Assembly (NCBI RefSeq): GCF_900100075.1
Contig: NZ_FNEG01000004.1
Location: 62,001-126,000, forward strand
Direction of reading: 5' to 3'
Origin: Chryseobacterium jejuense
Lineage (GTDB): Bacteria; Bacteroidota; Bacteroidia; Flavobacteriales; Weeksellaceae
Length of the DNA: 64,000 bases
Below are positions 8,643 to 18,499 of this stretch, piece by piece. How positions within the stretch are numbered: position 1 is the stretch's first letter; every line of letters starts with the position of its first letter. Below the pieces are notes generated by a model. That model saw nothing but the letters and a program-made list of their open reading frames with translations, ran no database searches and was not told the DNA's origin. The translations under genes were made by a program, and so were the position numbers.

Positions 8643-8810
8643 TTAAAGTATATTGGTAATCTGTTCTTTAGTAAGAAGTGAACAAGGTTCTATACGGTTA
8701 CGAAGCTCCGCTTCTTTATATTGAGCAAGAGTACATTGATATGCTTTGATGTCAAATATCACTTTAACTATTTCAAAATAAGCCAAACGTATGACTGTAT
8801 TGATATTTAT
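8643..8810 (-). pseudogene. Short open remnant without start codon
   Basis: About 50 codons stay open on the minus strand (INTVIRLAYFEIVKVIFDIK, then AYQCTLAQYKEAELRNRIEP) and end at a stop at 8643. No ATG is present and the family is not recognised; it could be the tail of a deleted gene. Confidence 0.25.
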
Positions 8811-8900
8811 AACACTACAACTTTCAACATTTGGAAAAATCTTTTATACTTTTTTAAGCTTTCCTATTTAAATATTAAATTGCACCTACGTTAAAAAACT

Positions 8901-10037
8901 ATGGACAAATACAGCTTTTTGGAAATAGCAGCATTTATAGGAATATTTTTGGTGTTGTTTCTTGCCTTATTCTTATTGACTGTAAAAACAAAGCACAAAC
9001 TTGCAAATTGGCTTCTTGCCTTTTTTCTTTTTACAAATGCCGTGGATGCCTGTAAATTTTTAATGCGTGATTTCCCTGTTCATTTCATCAACCTGGAGGC
9101 TTTTCGTTGGAGTATCAACTATTTGGTTCCGGCATCGTTTTATCTCTATGTATTATCCGTTTGTTTTTCCAAATTTAGATTACAACCGAAACATTTATGG
9201 CACACCATTCCGTTTGTTGCGTTCAATTTGTATATGGCGTATGGGATTTATTTTGAAGATAGAGTCTCGAAAGTGAATTTCATCAATGCTTTGAACGAAT
9301 CACCTATCATGCAATTTTTTTATTTTCTTTTTGAATTTCTATTTCAAGTTTATTTTATTGCTTCATTTTTGGTGATTAGAAAGTCTAAAACCGTCTATCT
9401 CGAGAATTATACAAATCCAAATATCTCTATCCTCAATGCACTTTACAAAATAACCATTCTATATTATGTCTTACATTTTTTAGTGCTTATAAGATGGTTG
9501 GTAACTTATTTCTTTGGTTGGGGTGAGATCAGAGCATGGATTGTCACCCTCGATGGGTTTGCTTTTTTCTTTTGTACATGCTGGTATTTATTTGTTGCGT
9601 TAAACAAACCTGAATTTTTCAGAGGAGTTAATGCTCAATTGAAACCTATTGTAGAACTCATTCCGAAACAAAAATCTTCTCCCGCAGTTGATGATGAAAA
9701 AAATAAGCAAATTCTAGCTTTAAAAGAATTTATGATTGAAAAAGAACCTTATCTCAATTCTTCATTAACGATTCAGGATTTGGCAGAACAATTAAATATG
9801 CCTGTAAAAGATTTGTCGGCTTTAATTAATCTGTATATGAACAAGCATTTTTTTGATTTCATTAATGAATATAGAATCGAAAAAGCAAAAGAAATATTGA
9901 AAGATCCTTTGCAAAAAGAGCTCACTATTTTAGAAATTCTTTACCAAGTTGGTTTCAATTCTAAATCGTCGTTTAGTACTTCTTTTAAAAAACATACGGG
10001 CACAACGCCCACAGATTTCAGAAAAAATCCAATTTAA
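8901..10037 (+). CDS. Membrane-anchored AraC-family regulator
   Basis: 378 residues. The first about 230 form six or seven hydrophobic segments (FLEIAAFIGIFLVLFLALFL and others), followed by a linker and a C-terminal AraC DNA-binding domain with two HTHs (SLTIQDLAEQLNMPVKDLSA; TILEILYQVGFNSKSSFSTS). It resembles the regulator at 40134 throughout. It probably senses an envelope signal and controls the serine hydrolase 125 bp downstream. The two modules share a similar intergenic stretch with a partly symmetric site (10060-10081). Confidence 0.9.
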   Translation: MDKYSFLEIAAFIGIFLVLFLALFLLTVKTKHKLANWLLAFFLFTNAVDACKFLMRDFPVHFINLEAFRWSINYLVPASFYLYVLSVCFSKFRLQPKHLWHTIPFVAFNLYMAYGIYFEDRVSKVNFINALNESPIMQFFYFLFEFLFQVYFIASFLVIRKSKTVYLENYTNPNISILNALYKITILYYVLHFLVLIRWLVTYFFGWGEIRAWIVTLDGFAFFFCTCWYLFVALNKPEFFRGVNAQLKPIVELIPKQKSSPAVDDEKNKQILALKEFMIEKEPYLNSSLTIQDLAEQLNMPVKDLSALINLYMNKHFFDFINEYRIEKAKEILKDPLQKELTILEILYQVGFNSKSSFSTSFKKHTGTTPTDFRKNPI

Positions 10038-10059
10038 TCTGTTTTTTTCTAAGAAATGG

Positions 10060-10081
10060 GTTCGACTTTTTTTAATCGGTC
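10060..10081. promoter_or_regulatory. Candidate AraC operator
   Basis: GTTCGA, a T-rich spacer, then ATCGGTC. It aligns with the cleaner inverted repeat at 41329-41349 in the paralogous module. Both lie between a membrane AraC gene and a serine hydrolase gene, upstream of a CATnTTTGCA box. Operator function is inferred. Confidence 0.4.
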
Positions 10082-10162
10082 GCGTACTGCAGCGTTTTAA
10101 AGCATCTTTGCAGAAAGTTTTAGACCATCAAGCAAATTCTATCTCAAGAAAAACTAATTAAA

Positions 10163-11593
10163 ATGAAGAACCGGTTTCTATTATTATTAACAACTGTTTT
10201 ATTTACAAATACGCATTCTGCCCAAGCGTTACATAATTCCAAAGAAACAAAAAAGATACATCAAAATTCGACTGAACAAAAAGCTGTCGATATTAATTCT
10301 TTAATGACAAAATCCTATGAAAGAGGTTTATTCAATGGGAACGTCCTTGTCGTTAAAAACAATACGATTGTGTATCAGAAATCATTTGGGTTTACAGATG
10401 AAACGAGACAAACTCCTTTAAACAATAAGTCAATATTCAACATTGGCTCTATTGCAAAGGAATTTAATGCTGTTGCCATCATGATTTTAGTTGAACGGGG
10501 TCTTCTTACTCTTGATGACCCGATTTCCAAATTTGATTTGGGATTGCCGAAATGGTCGGAGAAAGTCACCATACGTCATCTGATTAATTATGCAAGTGGT
10601 ATTCCTCGAATAGAGTCAGGTTTAACTATCATTAATGATGAAGGCGCTTGGAATATTTTGAGAAACAACGATACCTTACTTTTTGAACCAGGAACCGGCT
10701 ACAGGTATGATAATGGCAATGTCTTTTTACAAAGAAGAATCATTGAAAAGGTAACCGGAATGTCTTTTCAGCAATTTGTCATTAAAAATATAGTTAAACC
10801 CCTGAAAATGACCCATTCGGTGTTTGAGCCAGAATTAGGTTATAAAAACAGAACCTCTTGTTATGATATGGACAATGTCCGATGCCCGGAATTGAAATTT
10901 ATTAGCGGTTGGCTTTGGGTAGACATCAATGATCTTTATAAATGGATTGAAGCCATGAATTCTAGTCGTTTAATATCCAAAGAATCCTTTCAAACTCTGT
11001 TGAATAACCCCTATGCAAAAGATGAAGGTGGATCACTTGGCAGATATTTTGAAAAAGAGGATCTACAAAGACACAATGGGGTTTCTTATAAATTTGAGTC
11101 CATCTTTTTAAACGATTTTAAAAATAATATTACGATCATTCTATTGTCCAATAACCTCAATAGAGTTTGGGATTTAGGACATATTATTCACAATGTGATG
11201 TTAGGAAAAGAATACGAAATTCCTAAAAAATCTATTGAGCAAGCGATAAGAAAAGAATCTCTCTATGACGTTAATAAAGCTATAAAAACGTACTATTTAC
11301 TCAAAGAAAATTCTAAGAATGAATATAGCTTTGAGAATTCTGGTGAACTCAATAAATTAGGATATGAATTATTAAGACTTGGAAAAACCAATGAATCCAT
11401 AACAATATTTAAATTGGCTACCCATGAGTTTCCTAAAGACGCGAATCTTTTCGATAGTTTAGGAGAAGCTTATTTTACAAATAAGCAATACGATTTGGCA
11501 TTAGAGAACTATAAAAAAGCAATCAGTCTTGGCGGAACCAACGGTAATGCAGAAAAAATGATAGAAAAAATTGAGAAAGAAACAGGGAAGTAA
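10163..11593 (+). CDS. Secreted serine hydrolase (class C beta-lactamase fold) with TPR tail
   Basis: 476 residues with a signal peptide (MKNRFLLLLTTVLFTNTHSA). The hydrolase domain has the SxxK pair at S96-K99 (NIGSIAKEFN), a YDN motif in GYRYDNGNVF and an HNG triad near residue 313. The last about 80 residues are TPR-like (ELNKLGYELLRLGKTNESIT; DSLGEAYFTNKQYDLALENY). Such proteins are usually D-aminopeptidase, esterase or PBP-like enzymes; the substrate is unknown. It follows the AraC gene and precedes a second serine hydrolase with the same architecture. Confidence 0.88.
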   Translation: MKNRFLLLLTTVLFTNTHSAQALHNSKETKKIHQNSTEQKAVDINSLMTKSYERGLFNGNVLVVKNNTIVYQKSFGFTDETRQTPLNNKSIFNIGSIAKEFNAVAIMILVERGLLTLDDPISKFDLGLPKWSEKVTIRHLINYASGIPRIESGLTIINDEGAWNILRNNDTLLFEPGTGYRYDNGNVFLQRRIIEKVTGMSFQQFVIKNIVKPLKMTHSVFEPELGYKNRTSCYDMDNVRCPELKFISGWLWVDINDLYKWIEAMNSSRLISKESFQTLLNNPYAKDEGGSLGRYFEKEDLQRHNGVSYKFESIFLNDFKNNITIILLSNNLNRVWDLGHIIHNVMLGKEYEIPKKSIEQAIRKESLYDVNKAIKTYYLLKENSKNEYSFENSGELNKLGYELLRLGKTNESITIFKLATHEFPKDANLFDSLGEAYFTNKQYDLALENYKKAISLGGTNGNAEKMIEKIEKETGK

Positions 11594-11665
11594 AACAGGT
11601 ACAAATGTAATAACATCCTTTTTTTAATTGTCTTATTAAATATGAAATCAATTAATTATTTCTAA

Positions 11666-13177
11666 ATGAAAAAAATACACCTACTCCTACTGCTTTCTTT
11701 ATCGTTGAATATTTTTGCCCAAAATGTTAAGGATAAAATACAATCATTCGAAGACAATCTGCTCAGTTGGGATACATCCAAAACAAAAAAATGGACGCTA
11801 AAAGAAAGAATGGCTTTCTACAATATGAATGCGGTGAGCATTGCGGTCATAAAAGATTATAAGGTAGAATGGACAAAAGCTTATGGCTATGCAGATGTTG
11901 CAGAAAACAGAAAAGCCACCCCGCAAACACTTTTTCAGGCAGCATCTATTAGCAAGTCTATCAATAGTCTCGGTGTTTTAAAATTGGTTGAACAAGGAAA
12001 ATTAGAGTTGGACGATGACATCAATAATTATTTAAAAACCTGGAAATTTCCATACGATTCGCTGTCAAAAGGGAAAAAAATTTCTATTGCCAATCTGTTG
12101 AGTCATAAAGCAGGCTTATCTGTTCATGGCTTTGGAGGCTATCAAAAAGGGAAAGAATTACCTACCCTCATACAAATTCTTAACGGACAAAAACCAGCCA
12201 ATTCCCCTGCGGTACGGTCTGTATTCGAGCCCAACCTTAAATTTCAATATTCAGGGGGTGGAACAACCATTTCACAATTAATCCTTGAAAACACTACCGG
12301 AGAAAAGTATGAAGATTATATGTTGAAAAACGTTTTGACCCCATTAGGAATGAACGAAAGCTCTTACCATCAACCACCTTCTTCAGATAAAGAAAAATTA
12401 CTTTCAACCGCTTATAACAATGGAAAAGAAGTAAAAGGTAAATATCATATTTATCCTGAAAAAGCCGCAGCCGGTTTATGGACTAATCCAAATGATTTAG
12501 CAAAATATATCATTGAAACACAGTTGTCATTAGCAGGTAAATCGAATAAAGTTTTATCTAAGGAAATGTCCGAAAAAAGAATTGAGAATAATTACGGGGT
12601 GTTTCTGAATGATTTCAAAGGCACACAATATTTCGGACATAGTGGTGGAAATGAAGGTTTTGTGTGTTATTATATCGGAAGTCTTGAAGACGGAAACGGT
12701 CTGGTTGTAATGACTAACGGTAATAATTTTAAATTAATAGATGAAATTCTTTTAAGTATTGCCAGTTTGAACCAATGGAAAAATTATCCCATTACACCTC
12801 AAAAAGAGTCCATTGCCTTAACCATCAGAAAAGAATGTTTAAAAAATATAGACAAAGGAATTCTGTTGTACCAGGAACTGAAAAAGAATAATCCAAATGA
12901 TTATAACTTCTCCAATGAAAATGAACTCAACGGTCTTGGTTATGAATTTCTAAAAGATAATCAATTAGATGCAGCACTTAAGATTTTCACCTTAAATGTC
13001 AATCAGTTTCCAAAATCAGGAAATGTGTATGACAGTCGTGGTGAAGCTTATTTTAACAAAAAAGAATACACATTGTCAAAAAACGATTATCAGAAATCAT
13101 TGGAACTTGATCCAACCAATCAGAATGCAAAGGAAATGATTTTGAAAATCAATCAACTTTTGACCAATCAAAAATAA
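11666..13177 (+). CDS. Secreted serine hydrolase (class C beta-lactamase fold) with TPR tail
   Basis: 503 residues with a signal peptide (MKKIHLLLLLSLSLNIFAQN). The SxxK pair is at S94-K97 (FQAASISKSINS), the YSG motif is in KFQYSGGGTT, and HSG is in FGHSGGNEG. The C-terminus repeats the TPR pattern of its neighbour (DSRGEAYFNKKEYTLSKNDY). The 72-bp gap suggests cotranscription with the upstream hydrolase, and the shared architecture suggests duplication. It ends before a strong bidirectional terminator. Confidence 0.88.
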   Translation: MKKIHLLLLLSLSLNIFAQNVKDKIQSFEDNLLSWDTSKTKKWTLKERMAFYNMNAVSIAVIKDYKVEWTKAYGYADVAENRKATPQTLFQAASISKSINSLGVLKLVEQGKLELDDDINNYLKTWKFPYDSLSKGKKISIANLLSHKAGLSVHGFGGYQKGKELPTLIQILNGQKPANSPAVRSVFEPNLKFQYSGGGTTISQLILENTTGEKYEDYMLKNVLTPLGMNESSYHQPPSSDKEKLLSTAYNNGKEVKGKYHIYPEKAAAGLWTNPNDLAKYIIETQLSLAGKSNKVLSKEMSEKRIENNYGVFLNDFKGTQYFGHSGGNEGFVCYYIGSLEDGNGLVVMTNGNNFKLIDEILLSIASLNQWKNYPITPQKESIALTIRKECLKNIDKGILLYQELKKNNPNDYNFSNENELNGLGYEFLKDNQLDAALKIFTLNVNQFPKSGNVYDSRGEAYFNKKEYTLSKNDYQKSLELDPTNQNAKEMILKINQLLTNQK

Positions 13178-13237
13178 ATTATACTTTTTACTATTGAGTG
13201 ACAGTTATTTTTGAGACAATATCAAAATTCTAAACAA

Positions 13238-13262
13238 AAAATCCCGGGTTAACCGGGATTTT
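13238..13262. terminator. Bidirectional terminator
   Basis: AAAATCCCGG / CCGGGATTTT with a 5-nt loop, between convergent genes ending at 13177 and 13279. Confidence 0.85.
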
Positions 13263-13278
13263 AATTTCTTATATAAAT

Positions 13279-13797
13279 TTATTTGATTTCTACAGGAACT
13301 GAGATTTTATCCCAATCCATTGTAAATCCATTACTGTTTATTTTATACACTAAAGTTTCCTGTGTTGCTGGTAAAGCTTTTGTTTTAACATCCACACGCA
13401 AAGCATCTTTAGCTTCTTGGTATTTATAAGCACCCCATTGTTTTGGATCTTTATTAAAAATCGCAGTCCAGGTTCCGCTTTCTTTAGGAACCAGGAAAAA
13501 GCTGTACTTCCCTGCAGGTAGTTTTTTACCCTGAACAGTAATGTCTTTATCCGTTTCGAAAGTCGTTGCTTCATTGGCACCCGCACGCCAAACTTTATCA
13601 TACGCTTCTAAACCTCCCCAAATTGTACGTCCTTTAACAGAAGGACTGCTATAGGCAATGGTAATGGTTGCATCTTTAATTTTTCCCGTTGCAGTAGCCG
13701 GAGGGCTGGCAGGCTTTTTAGTATCCTGTGCAAAGGCATTCATGGAGATTGTCATTGTTGCAACAAGAACTGCTGCAGATTTAATGATGGTTTTCAT
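13279..13797 (-). CDS. DUF2911 family exported protein
   Basis: 172 residues with a signal peptide (ISMNAFAQD). The core DUF2911 signature is seen: [33 protein letters not shown], then [19 protein letters not shown]. The fold is a beta-sandwich of unknown function found widely in Bacteroidetes, probably periplasmic. It is a single gene between two terminator regions. Confidence 0.9.
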   Translation of the reverse strand: MKTIIKSAAVLVATMTISMNAFAQDTKKPASPPATATGKIKDATITIAYSSPSVKGRTIWGGLEAYDKVWRAGANEATTFETDKDITVQGKKLPAGKYSFFLVPKESGTWTAIFNKDPKQWGAYKYQEAKDALRVDVKTKALPATQETLVYKINSNGFTMDWDKISVPVEIK

Positions 13798-13835
13798 ATT
13801 ATTTTTATTTATTTGTTTTTATTATTATTGTTTGT

Positions 13836-15527
13836 TTACGAATTTACAGCTTTCGGCTTATAAAACAATAAACCGATTGCCGAAAATATAATTACCGCCG
13901 CTGCCCCAATGACATTAAGCCAAAGGAAAGAAACGATATCAAACTGATAAACGGCAATAACCGTAATTTCTGATAATATTGCAGCCATAAATACATTGGA
14001 TCCGGTGATTTTTTTATAGTAAAATGCGACCAGAAAAATCCCCAATATCGGGCCGTAGAAAAGAGATCCTAATACGTTAACCGCTTCAATAAGAGACCCC
14101 ATTTGAGTGGCAAACATGGCTACACCGATTGAGAAAATACCCCAGGCTAAAGTATGCAGACGACTATACTTCAATTCGGTGACATCATCAGGAATTTCTT
14201 TTTTAAATATCAAATGAACATCTTTTAATGAGCAGGCTGCAAGCGAATTCAACGCTGCAGAAATGGAACCCCAGCTGGCCAGAAAAATGACCGCAAATAA
14301 TAAACCGATCATTCCTACAGGTAAGGTATTTTTAACGAAATACAGGAAAATGTAATTCGTATCCGTTTTCTCTGCATTATAGTTTGAGCTATTGATCGCT
14401 TCCTCTACCCTTCCGTGCAGTGCCTTTACTTGAGTTTGTGTATTTTTAAAATCCTGAATTGTTTTTTTGAGTTGGGGAGAATTATCTTCTTTCAACTTTA
14501 AAATTTCTTTCGATTCTGCATTGAATTTTAATTGTAAATCCTGATGCTCTTTTTCAAAAACTGCGGCCTGTTCAGGTTTTGTTTCCTTTAAATATTGATA
14601 AGAGCGTTCGTTAAAATAAATCGGAGCTGGTTTTAGAGAAAAGAATGCGAAAAGCAAGGCACCGATCAGGAGAATAGCAAATTGCATTGGAATTTTAACC
14701 AATCCGTTCAGCAACAAACCCATTTTTGCATTGGTATTGTCTTTCGCTGTAATATATCTTCCGACCTGACTCTGGTCTGTACCGAAGTAAGAAAGCGCCA
14801 GAAAAAAGCCACCAATCAGTCCGCTCCAAATATTGTATTTATCTTTCCAATCGAATTCTGTGGTGATTACATTAAGCTTTCCGGATTTCCCCGCCAGATA
14901 CAATGCATCATTAAAACCAATTCCATTCGGCATATTCTGAATAAGCAAATATCCCGCAAAAGCCATTGTTCCCAGAATAATAAGAAACTGTAATTTTTGG
15001 GTGTGAGCGATTGCTTTTGCACCACCAACATAGGTATAAATCAACAGAATACCACCTGTTAAAACATTGGTTAAGTAAATATTCCAGTTTAAAACGCTTG
15101 ATAAGATGATACTTGGCGCGTAAATGCTGATTCCCGTTGATAAGCCTCTGGAAAAAAGAAAAAGCAGTGAAGTGAGCACCCTTGTTTTTTTATCAAAACG
15201 GTTTTCTAAATATTCATAGGCGGTGTACACATTTAAGCGCTGAAAAATCGGAATGAAAGTGATACAGATCACAATCATCGCCAAAGGCAACCCAAAGTAA
15301 TACTGAACGAAACGCATTCCATCCGTATAAGCCTGGCCTGGTGCCGAAAGAAATGTAATGGCACTTGCCTGCGTAGCCATAATCCCTATGAGTACAATAT
15401 ACCAAGGCATTTTATTATCTGCTTTCAGGTAGGATTCGTTGCTTTTTTGGCCACGGCCGATGAATACGCCGTAAACCACCACTGCAACAAGTGTAACAAT
15501 GAGAACTGTCCAATCTATATTACTCAT
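13836..15527 (-). CDS. Sodium:solute symporter (SSS family)
   Basis: 563 residues with about 13 hydrophobic segments. The N-terminal half carries the SSS core (YIVLIGIMATQASAITFLSA; GGAKAIAHTQKLQFL). A hydrophilic, partly coiled-coil insert of about 80 residues (EKEHQDLQLKFNAESKEILK) interrupts the membrane domain near residues 320-395, as in other Bacteroidetes members. The substrate is unknown; the coupling to a PIG-L protein suggests a released sugar or amino-sugar acid. Its ATG overlaps the stop of the 34-residue gene (ATGA). Confidence 0.9.
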   Translation of the reverse strand: MSNIDWTVLIVTLVAVVVYGVFIGRGQKSNESYLKADNKMPWYIVLIGIMATQASAITFLSAPGQAYTDGMRFVQYYFGLPLAMIVICITFIPIFQRLNVYTAYEYLENRFDKKTRVLTSLLFLFSRGLSTGISIYAPSIILSSVLNWNIYLTNVLTGGILLIYTYVGGAKAIAHTQKLQFLIILGTMAFAGYLLIQNMPNGIGFNDALYLAGKSGKLNVITTEFDWKDKYNIWSGLIGGFFLALSYFGTDQSQVGRYITAKDNTNAKMGLLLNGLVKIPMQFAILLIGALLFAFFSLKPAPIYFNERSYQYLKETKPEQAAVFEKEHQDLQLKFNAESKEILKLKEDNSPQLKKTIQDFKNTQTQVKALHGRVEEAINSSNYNAEKTDTNYIFLYFVKNTLPVGMIGLLFAVIFLASWGSISAALNSLAACSLKDVHLIFKKEIPDDVTELKYSRLHTLAWGIFSIGVAMFATQMGSLIEAVNVLGSLFYGPILGIFLVAFYYKKITGSNVFMAAILSEITVIAVYQFDIVSFLWLNVIGAAAVIIFSAIGLLFYKPKAVNS

Positions 15528-15628
15528 GCCCAGAATTTAGTAAACCCATAATAAAATGCGATCTGCAATACTAATGCGACTGCCAATAGTATATACCAGA
15601 TATTCCAATTTTTAAGTTGCTTGTTCAT
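15524..15628 (-). CDS. 34-residue single-pass membrane peptide
   Basis: Reads MNKQLKNWNIWYILLAVALV then LQIAFYYGFTKFWA, one transmembrane helix with a basic N-terminus. It overlaps the PIG-L stop by 4 bp (ATGA) and its own stop overlaps the symporter start by 4 bp, so the three genes are translationally coupled. That position makes it very likely a real gene, perhaps a small subunit or stabiliser of the symporter. Confidence 0.75.
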   Translation of the reverse strand: MNKQLKNWNIWYILLAVALVLQIAFYYGFTKFWA

Positions 15629-18132
15629 TCGTTTTTCTGTGCAGATAAAAAGTTAAAAAATAAACGTGCCGCCCCAACATTTCCTGCTGGCAGCTGTCTG
15701 AAAAAGGCCAATGGTGTATAAATAAAATTGCCCTTCCCGTATTTGGCATATAAAGTTGATCCCTGCAGCGGCTCTTCATCTGTATCATGCATTTCAAAAA
15801 GCGGTTCATATGCTGCATCCCATTGAGCAGGGAAATAGGCCCCACGCTCCTGTACCCAGCCTTTAAAATCATCCCCCGTGATTTTGTTTGGAAAGTTCAG
15901 TAATTTATGATTGGGATTTAAAAACTTCACCGCAGCATTTTCTTCGGTAACACGCTTATTGGCAATACTGAAATTGTACATTCCCAATTGGTCAACAGTG
16001 GTATCCTGGTTGGTGTTATACTGCATCACCAGATTACCTCCGGATTTTGCGTAAGACCATAAAAAAGGCATCCAGCGACCTAATTTTTTCTCTGTGTTGT
16101 TTGCACGAACACCAAGTACAATAGCATCATATTGAGATAGCTTGTTCTGACTACCGTTTCCACCGGATTCATCTATTTTGCCATAAAAATCTTCATCTTT
16201 CAAAACATCTACCTGAATACCTGCAATGCGCAGGAAATCAGGGATGAAATCGCCAGCACCTTCTATGTAACCCACTTTTTTAACCTTCGTCTGAATATCG
16301 CCTTTCATTACAGTGGCAGTGGCAGGCGCAAAATATTGTAAGGAAGGTAAATGCGGGTACTGAATTAATATTTGTTTTTTATTATAAATAACTCCATCTG
16401 CAACAAAATTGGCATCTAATTGCAAACGGGATGATTGTATTGCAGCAAGCTTAGTTTTTGGAATAACATAATTAATGGTAGTATCTTTTCCATTGAGTGA
16501 ACTTAAATCAGCGCCGCCTAATCGTTCTCCGTTATACATCAGGTTTACTTTACCATTACTGAACTTTTTGCTGGAATTAACCTTTACATTTAAACTCAAA
16601 TGTAAATCTTCATTTTCTTTGGCCCAATAAAGAGGTTGTGTAAATTTCAGTTCCAATGCAGGAACAATGCGCAAGGCTTCGACCACATCACCACGCACCG
16701 GATCTAATTTTTTGAAAGATAAAGGAAGATTAACCTGAAAATTTTCCGAACCGATTTTTAAACCAACCCAAACATTCAGTGGTGATTCTGCCTCTGGAAA
16801 ACCGACTAAGGTATCATTCGGAACAGAGAAAGTTGCCGCATTTACAGGAGATTTTGCCAACCAGTAAGGTTCTGTAAGTGCTGCATCTGCAGGAATCTGA
16901 ATGTCATGCTGAATGGTAATTAAAGAATCTTTTGATAGTTTTCTGTTGAAACTTTGTGTCTCACTTAACCACTTTATATTTTCTATAACCACAGGATCTG
17001 AGGTTCTTGAAATCAGATTTAACCTGAAATTGTAATGATCCCCGGCAACAGCTTCAGCCTGATTGGTAACCACCTCCCCCATAAATCCGGCACAGCTTAA
17101 AATGATATTATCAAGAGATTTAATTTTATCTCTTTTTAGGTCTGTATCCTGAAGAGCCACCACTTTTTTTCGCAAAGCAAGCAAAGCAGGCAAGCTGCGG
17201 TCTGGATTATTGAAATTGAAAGCGGAAATAATTTTATCTAGTGATTGGTCAATATCAGCGTTTCCTTGTGAAGTCCAGGTTTTAACTACTCCGTCAAAAA
17301 GTGTTGTTTTTGCTGGTTCACCAATAACGTGGGAAAAATATTCAGTTCTAATCCCGGCTACAGACTGTGTTCCCGCACCTTGGCTTTTATGTAAACTTCT
17401 GCTTAATCCTGCCAATTCACCATAGCCCATTCCCAGTTGCGCATCATATTGCCCAACGGTAACTTTCAGTTGATTTTCAGCAGTAGTATTCACCCCACCA
17501 AATCGGAAGGTATTCCATAATACACGTTTTGGCTGCCATACGTTCACATATTTTAATTGATCCGGGAAAGCCGTTTTATCTCCTGCCAGCTTAAAAGCTT
17601 TTTCTGCAACCACAGCCGAAGCTGCATGCTGTCCGTGGCCTGCCGCAGCAGTAGGAGGAAAACGACAAATGATAACATCCGGACGGAATTTACGGATTAC
17701 CCAAACTACATCCGCTGTAATACTGTCTGCATTCCATTGTTTAAAGGTATCGGTCGTATTTTTAGAGAACCCGAAATCAATCGCACGGGTAAAAAACTGT
17801 TGGGCACCATCTAACTTTCTTGCCTCTAAAAGCTCATGTGTTCTGATTAAACCCAATGCAGCACCCTGCTCTGTACCCAATAAATTCTGACCACCATCAC
17901 CTCTGGTTAAAGACAAATAGCCCGTTTCTACATTTTGATCGTTGATTAGCCAGGAAAGTAATCCTGTATTTTCATCATCAGGATGAGCCGCAAGGTATAA
18001 AACTTTAGGCAGTTGTTTAAGGGTTTTGAGTTCACGGTAAATTTCAGATGATTTTGATGGCCGGACCTGCTGGGCCGAACAAAAAACCGTATAAAATCCA
18101 AGGATAAATACAGTGCTTACTTTTTTGAACAT
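15625..18132 (-). CDS. Secreted PIG-L family deacetylase with C-terminal GATase-like domain
   Basis: 835 residues with a signal peptide (VFILGFYTVFCSAQ). The zinc-binding AHPDDE motif is at about residues 49-54 (VLYLAAHPDDENTGLLSWLI), and the RTHELLEARKLDGA helix and CRFPPTAAAGHGQH histidine motif follow. The last about 230 residues resemble a class I glutamine-amidotransferase-like fold (DAIVLGVRANNTEKKLGRWM; SGGNLVMQYNTNQDTT). PIG-L enzymes remove acetyl groups from N-acetylglucosamine-type substrates; the exact one is unknown. First gene of the unit with the small peptide and symporter. Confidence 0.88.
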   Translation of the reverse strand: MFKKVSTVFILGFYTVFCSAQQVRPSKSSEIYRELKTLKQLPKVLYLAAHPDDENTGLLSWLINDQNVETGYLSLTRGDGGQNLLGTEQGAALGLIRTHELLEARKLDGAQQFFTRAIDFGFSKNTTDTFKQWNADSITADVVWVIRKFRPDVIICRFPPTAAAGHGQHAASAVVAEKAFKLAGDKTAFPDQLKYVNVWQPKRVLWNTFRFGGVNTTAENQLKVTVGQYDAQLGMGYGELAGLSRSLHKSQGAGTQSVAGIRTEYFSHVIGEPAKTTLFDGVVKTWTSQGNADIDQSLDKIISAFNFNNPDRSLPALLALRKKVVALQDTDLKRDKIKSLDNIILSCAGFMGEVVTNQAEAVAGDHYNFRLNLISRTSDPVVIENIKWLSETQSFNRKLSKDSLITIQHDIQIPADAALTEPYWLAKSPVNAATFSVPNDTLVGFPEAESPLNVWVGLKIGSENFQVNLPLSFKKLDPVRGDVVEALRIVPALELKFTQPLYWAKENEDLHLSLNVKVNSSKKFSNGKVNLMYNGERLGGADLSSLNGKDTTINYVIPKTKLAAIQSSRLQLDANFVADGVIYNKKQILIQYPHLPSLQYFAPATATVMKGDIQTKVKKVGYIEGAGDFIPDFLRIAGIQVDVLKDEDFYGKIDESGGNGSQNKLSQYDAIVLGVRANNTEKKLGRWMPFLWSYAKSGGNLVMQYNTNQDTTVDQLGMYNFSIANKRVTEENAAVKFLNPNHKLLNFPNKITGDDFKGWVQERGAYFPAQWDAAYEPLFEMHDTDEEPLQGSTLYAKYGKGNFIYTPLAFFRQLPAGNVGAARLFFNFLSAQKNE

Positions 18133-18499
18133 TTAATTTTACTTTGCAGGGCAAATATAAGTAAATCATCTTTCTTTCAACCTTAAAAGAATAAAACTGT
18201 GAATTTCACATAAAAACTGTTTAAATATTTTTATTTAACCACAAATCGAAGATTATCTCCTGTTAGTTGATGAATGTTATTTCGACGAAGTCAAAAGTCA
18301 CAAAAGATTTTAGACACTTGCGTTTATTTTAGTGACAAGCTAAGTGTTGAAAAGAGCACTTAAGTTATAAGCGATCAAAAATTTCTATTATTCTCGCAGA
18401 TTCTGCAAATTGAGCAGATTTTTTACCCCTAAGAATTCTGAGATCTTTTGAAATAACCAGATCAAGCCTTATAGGCTTAGTCTCTTTATAAAATCTGCG
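18133..18499. other. Intergenic, degenerate repeat material
   Basis: No gene seen. Contains a short CACAAAAGATTTT stretch that recurs near 39847, and a CTGCAAATTGAGCAGATTTTT stretch related to the tandem array that follows. The PIG-L promoter should lie at its left end. Confidence 0.5.

Noticed and set aside
10163..13177. True beta-lactamases
   Set aside because: The SxxK fold is there, but TPR tails and the altered third motifs point to general serine hydrolases; antibiotic resistance is not claimed.
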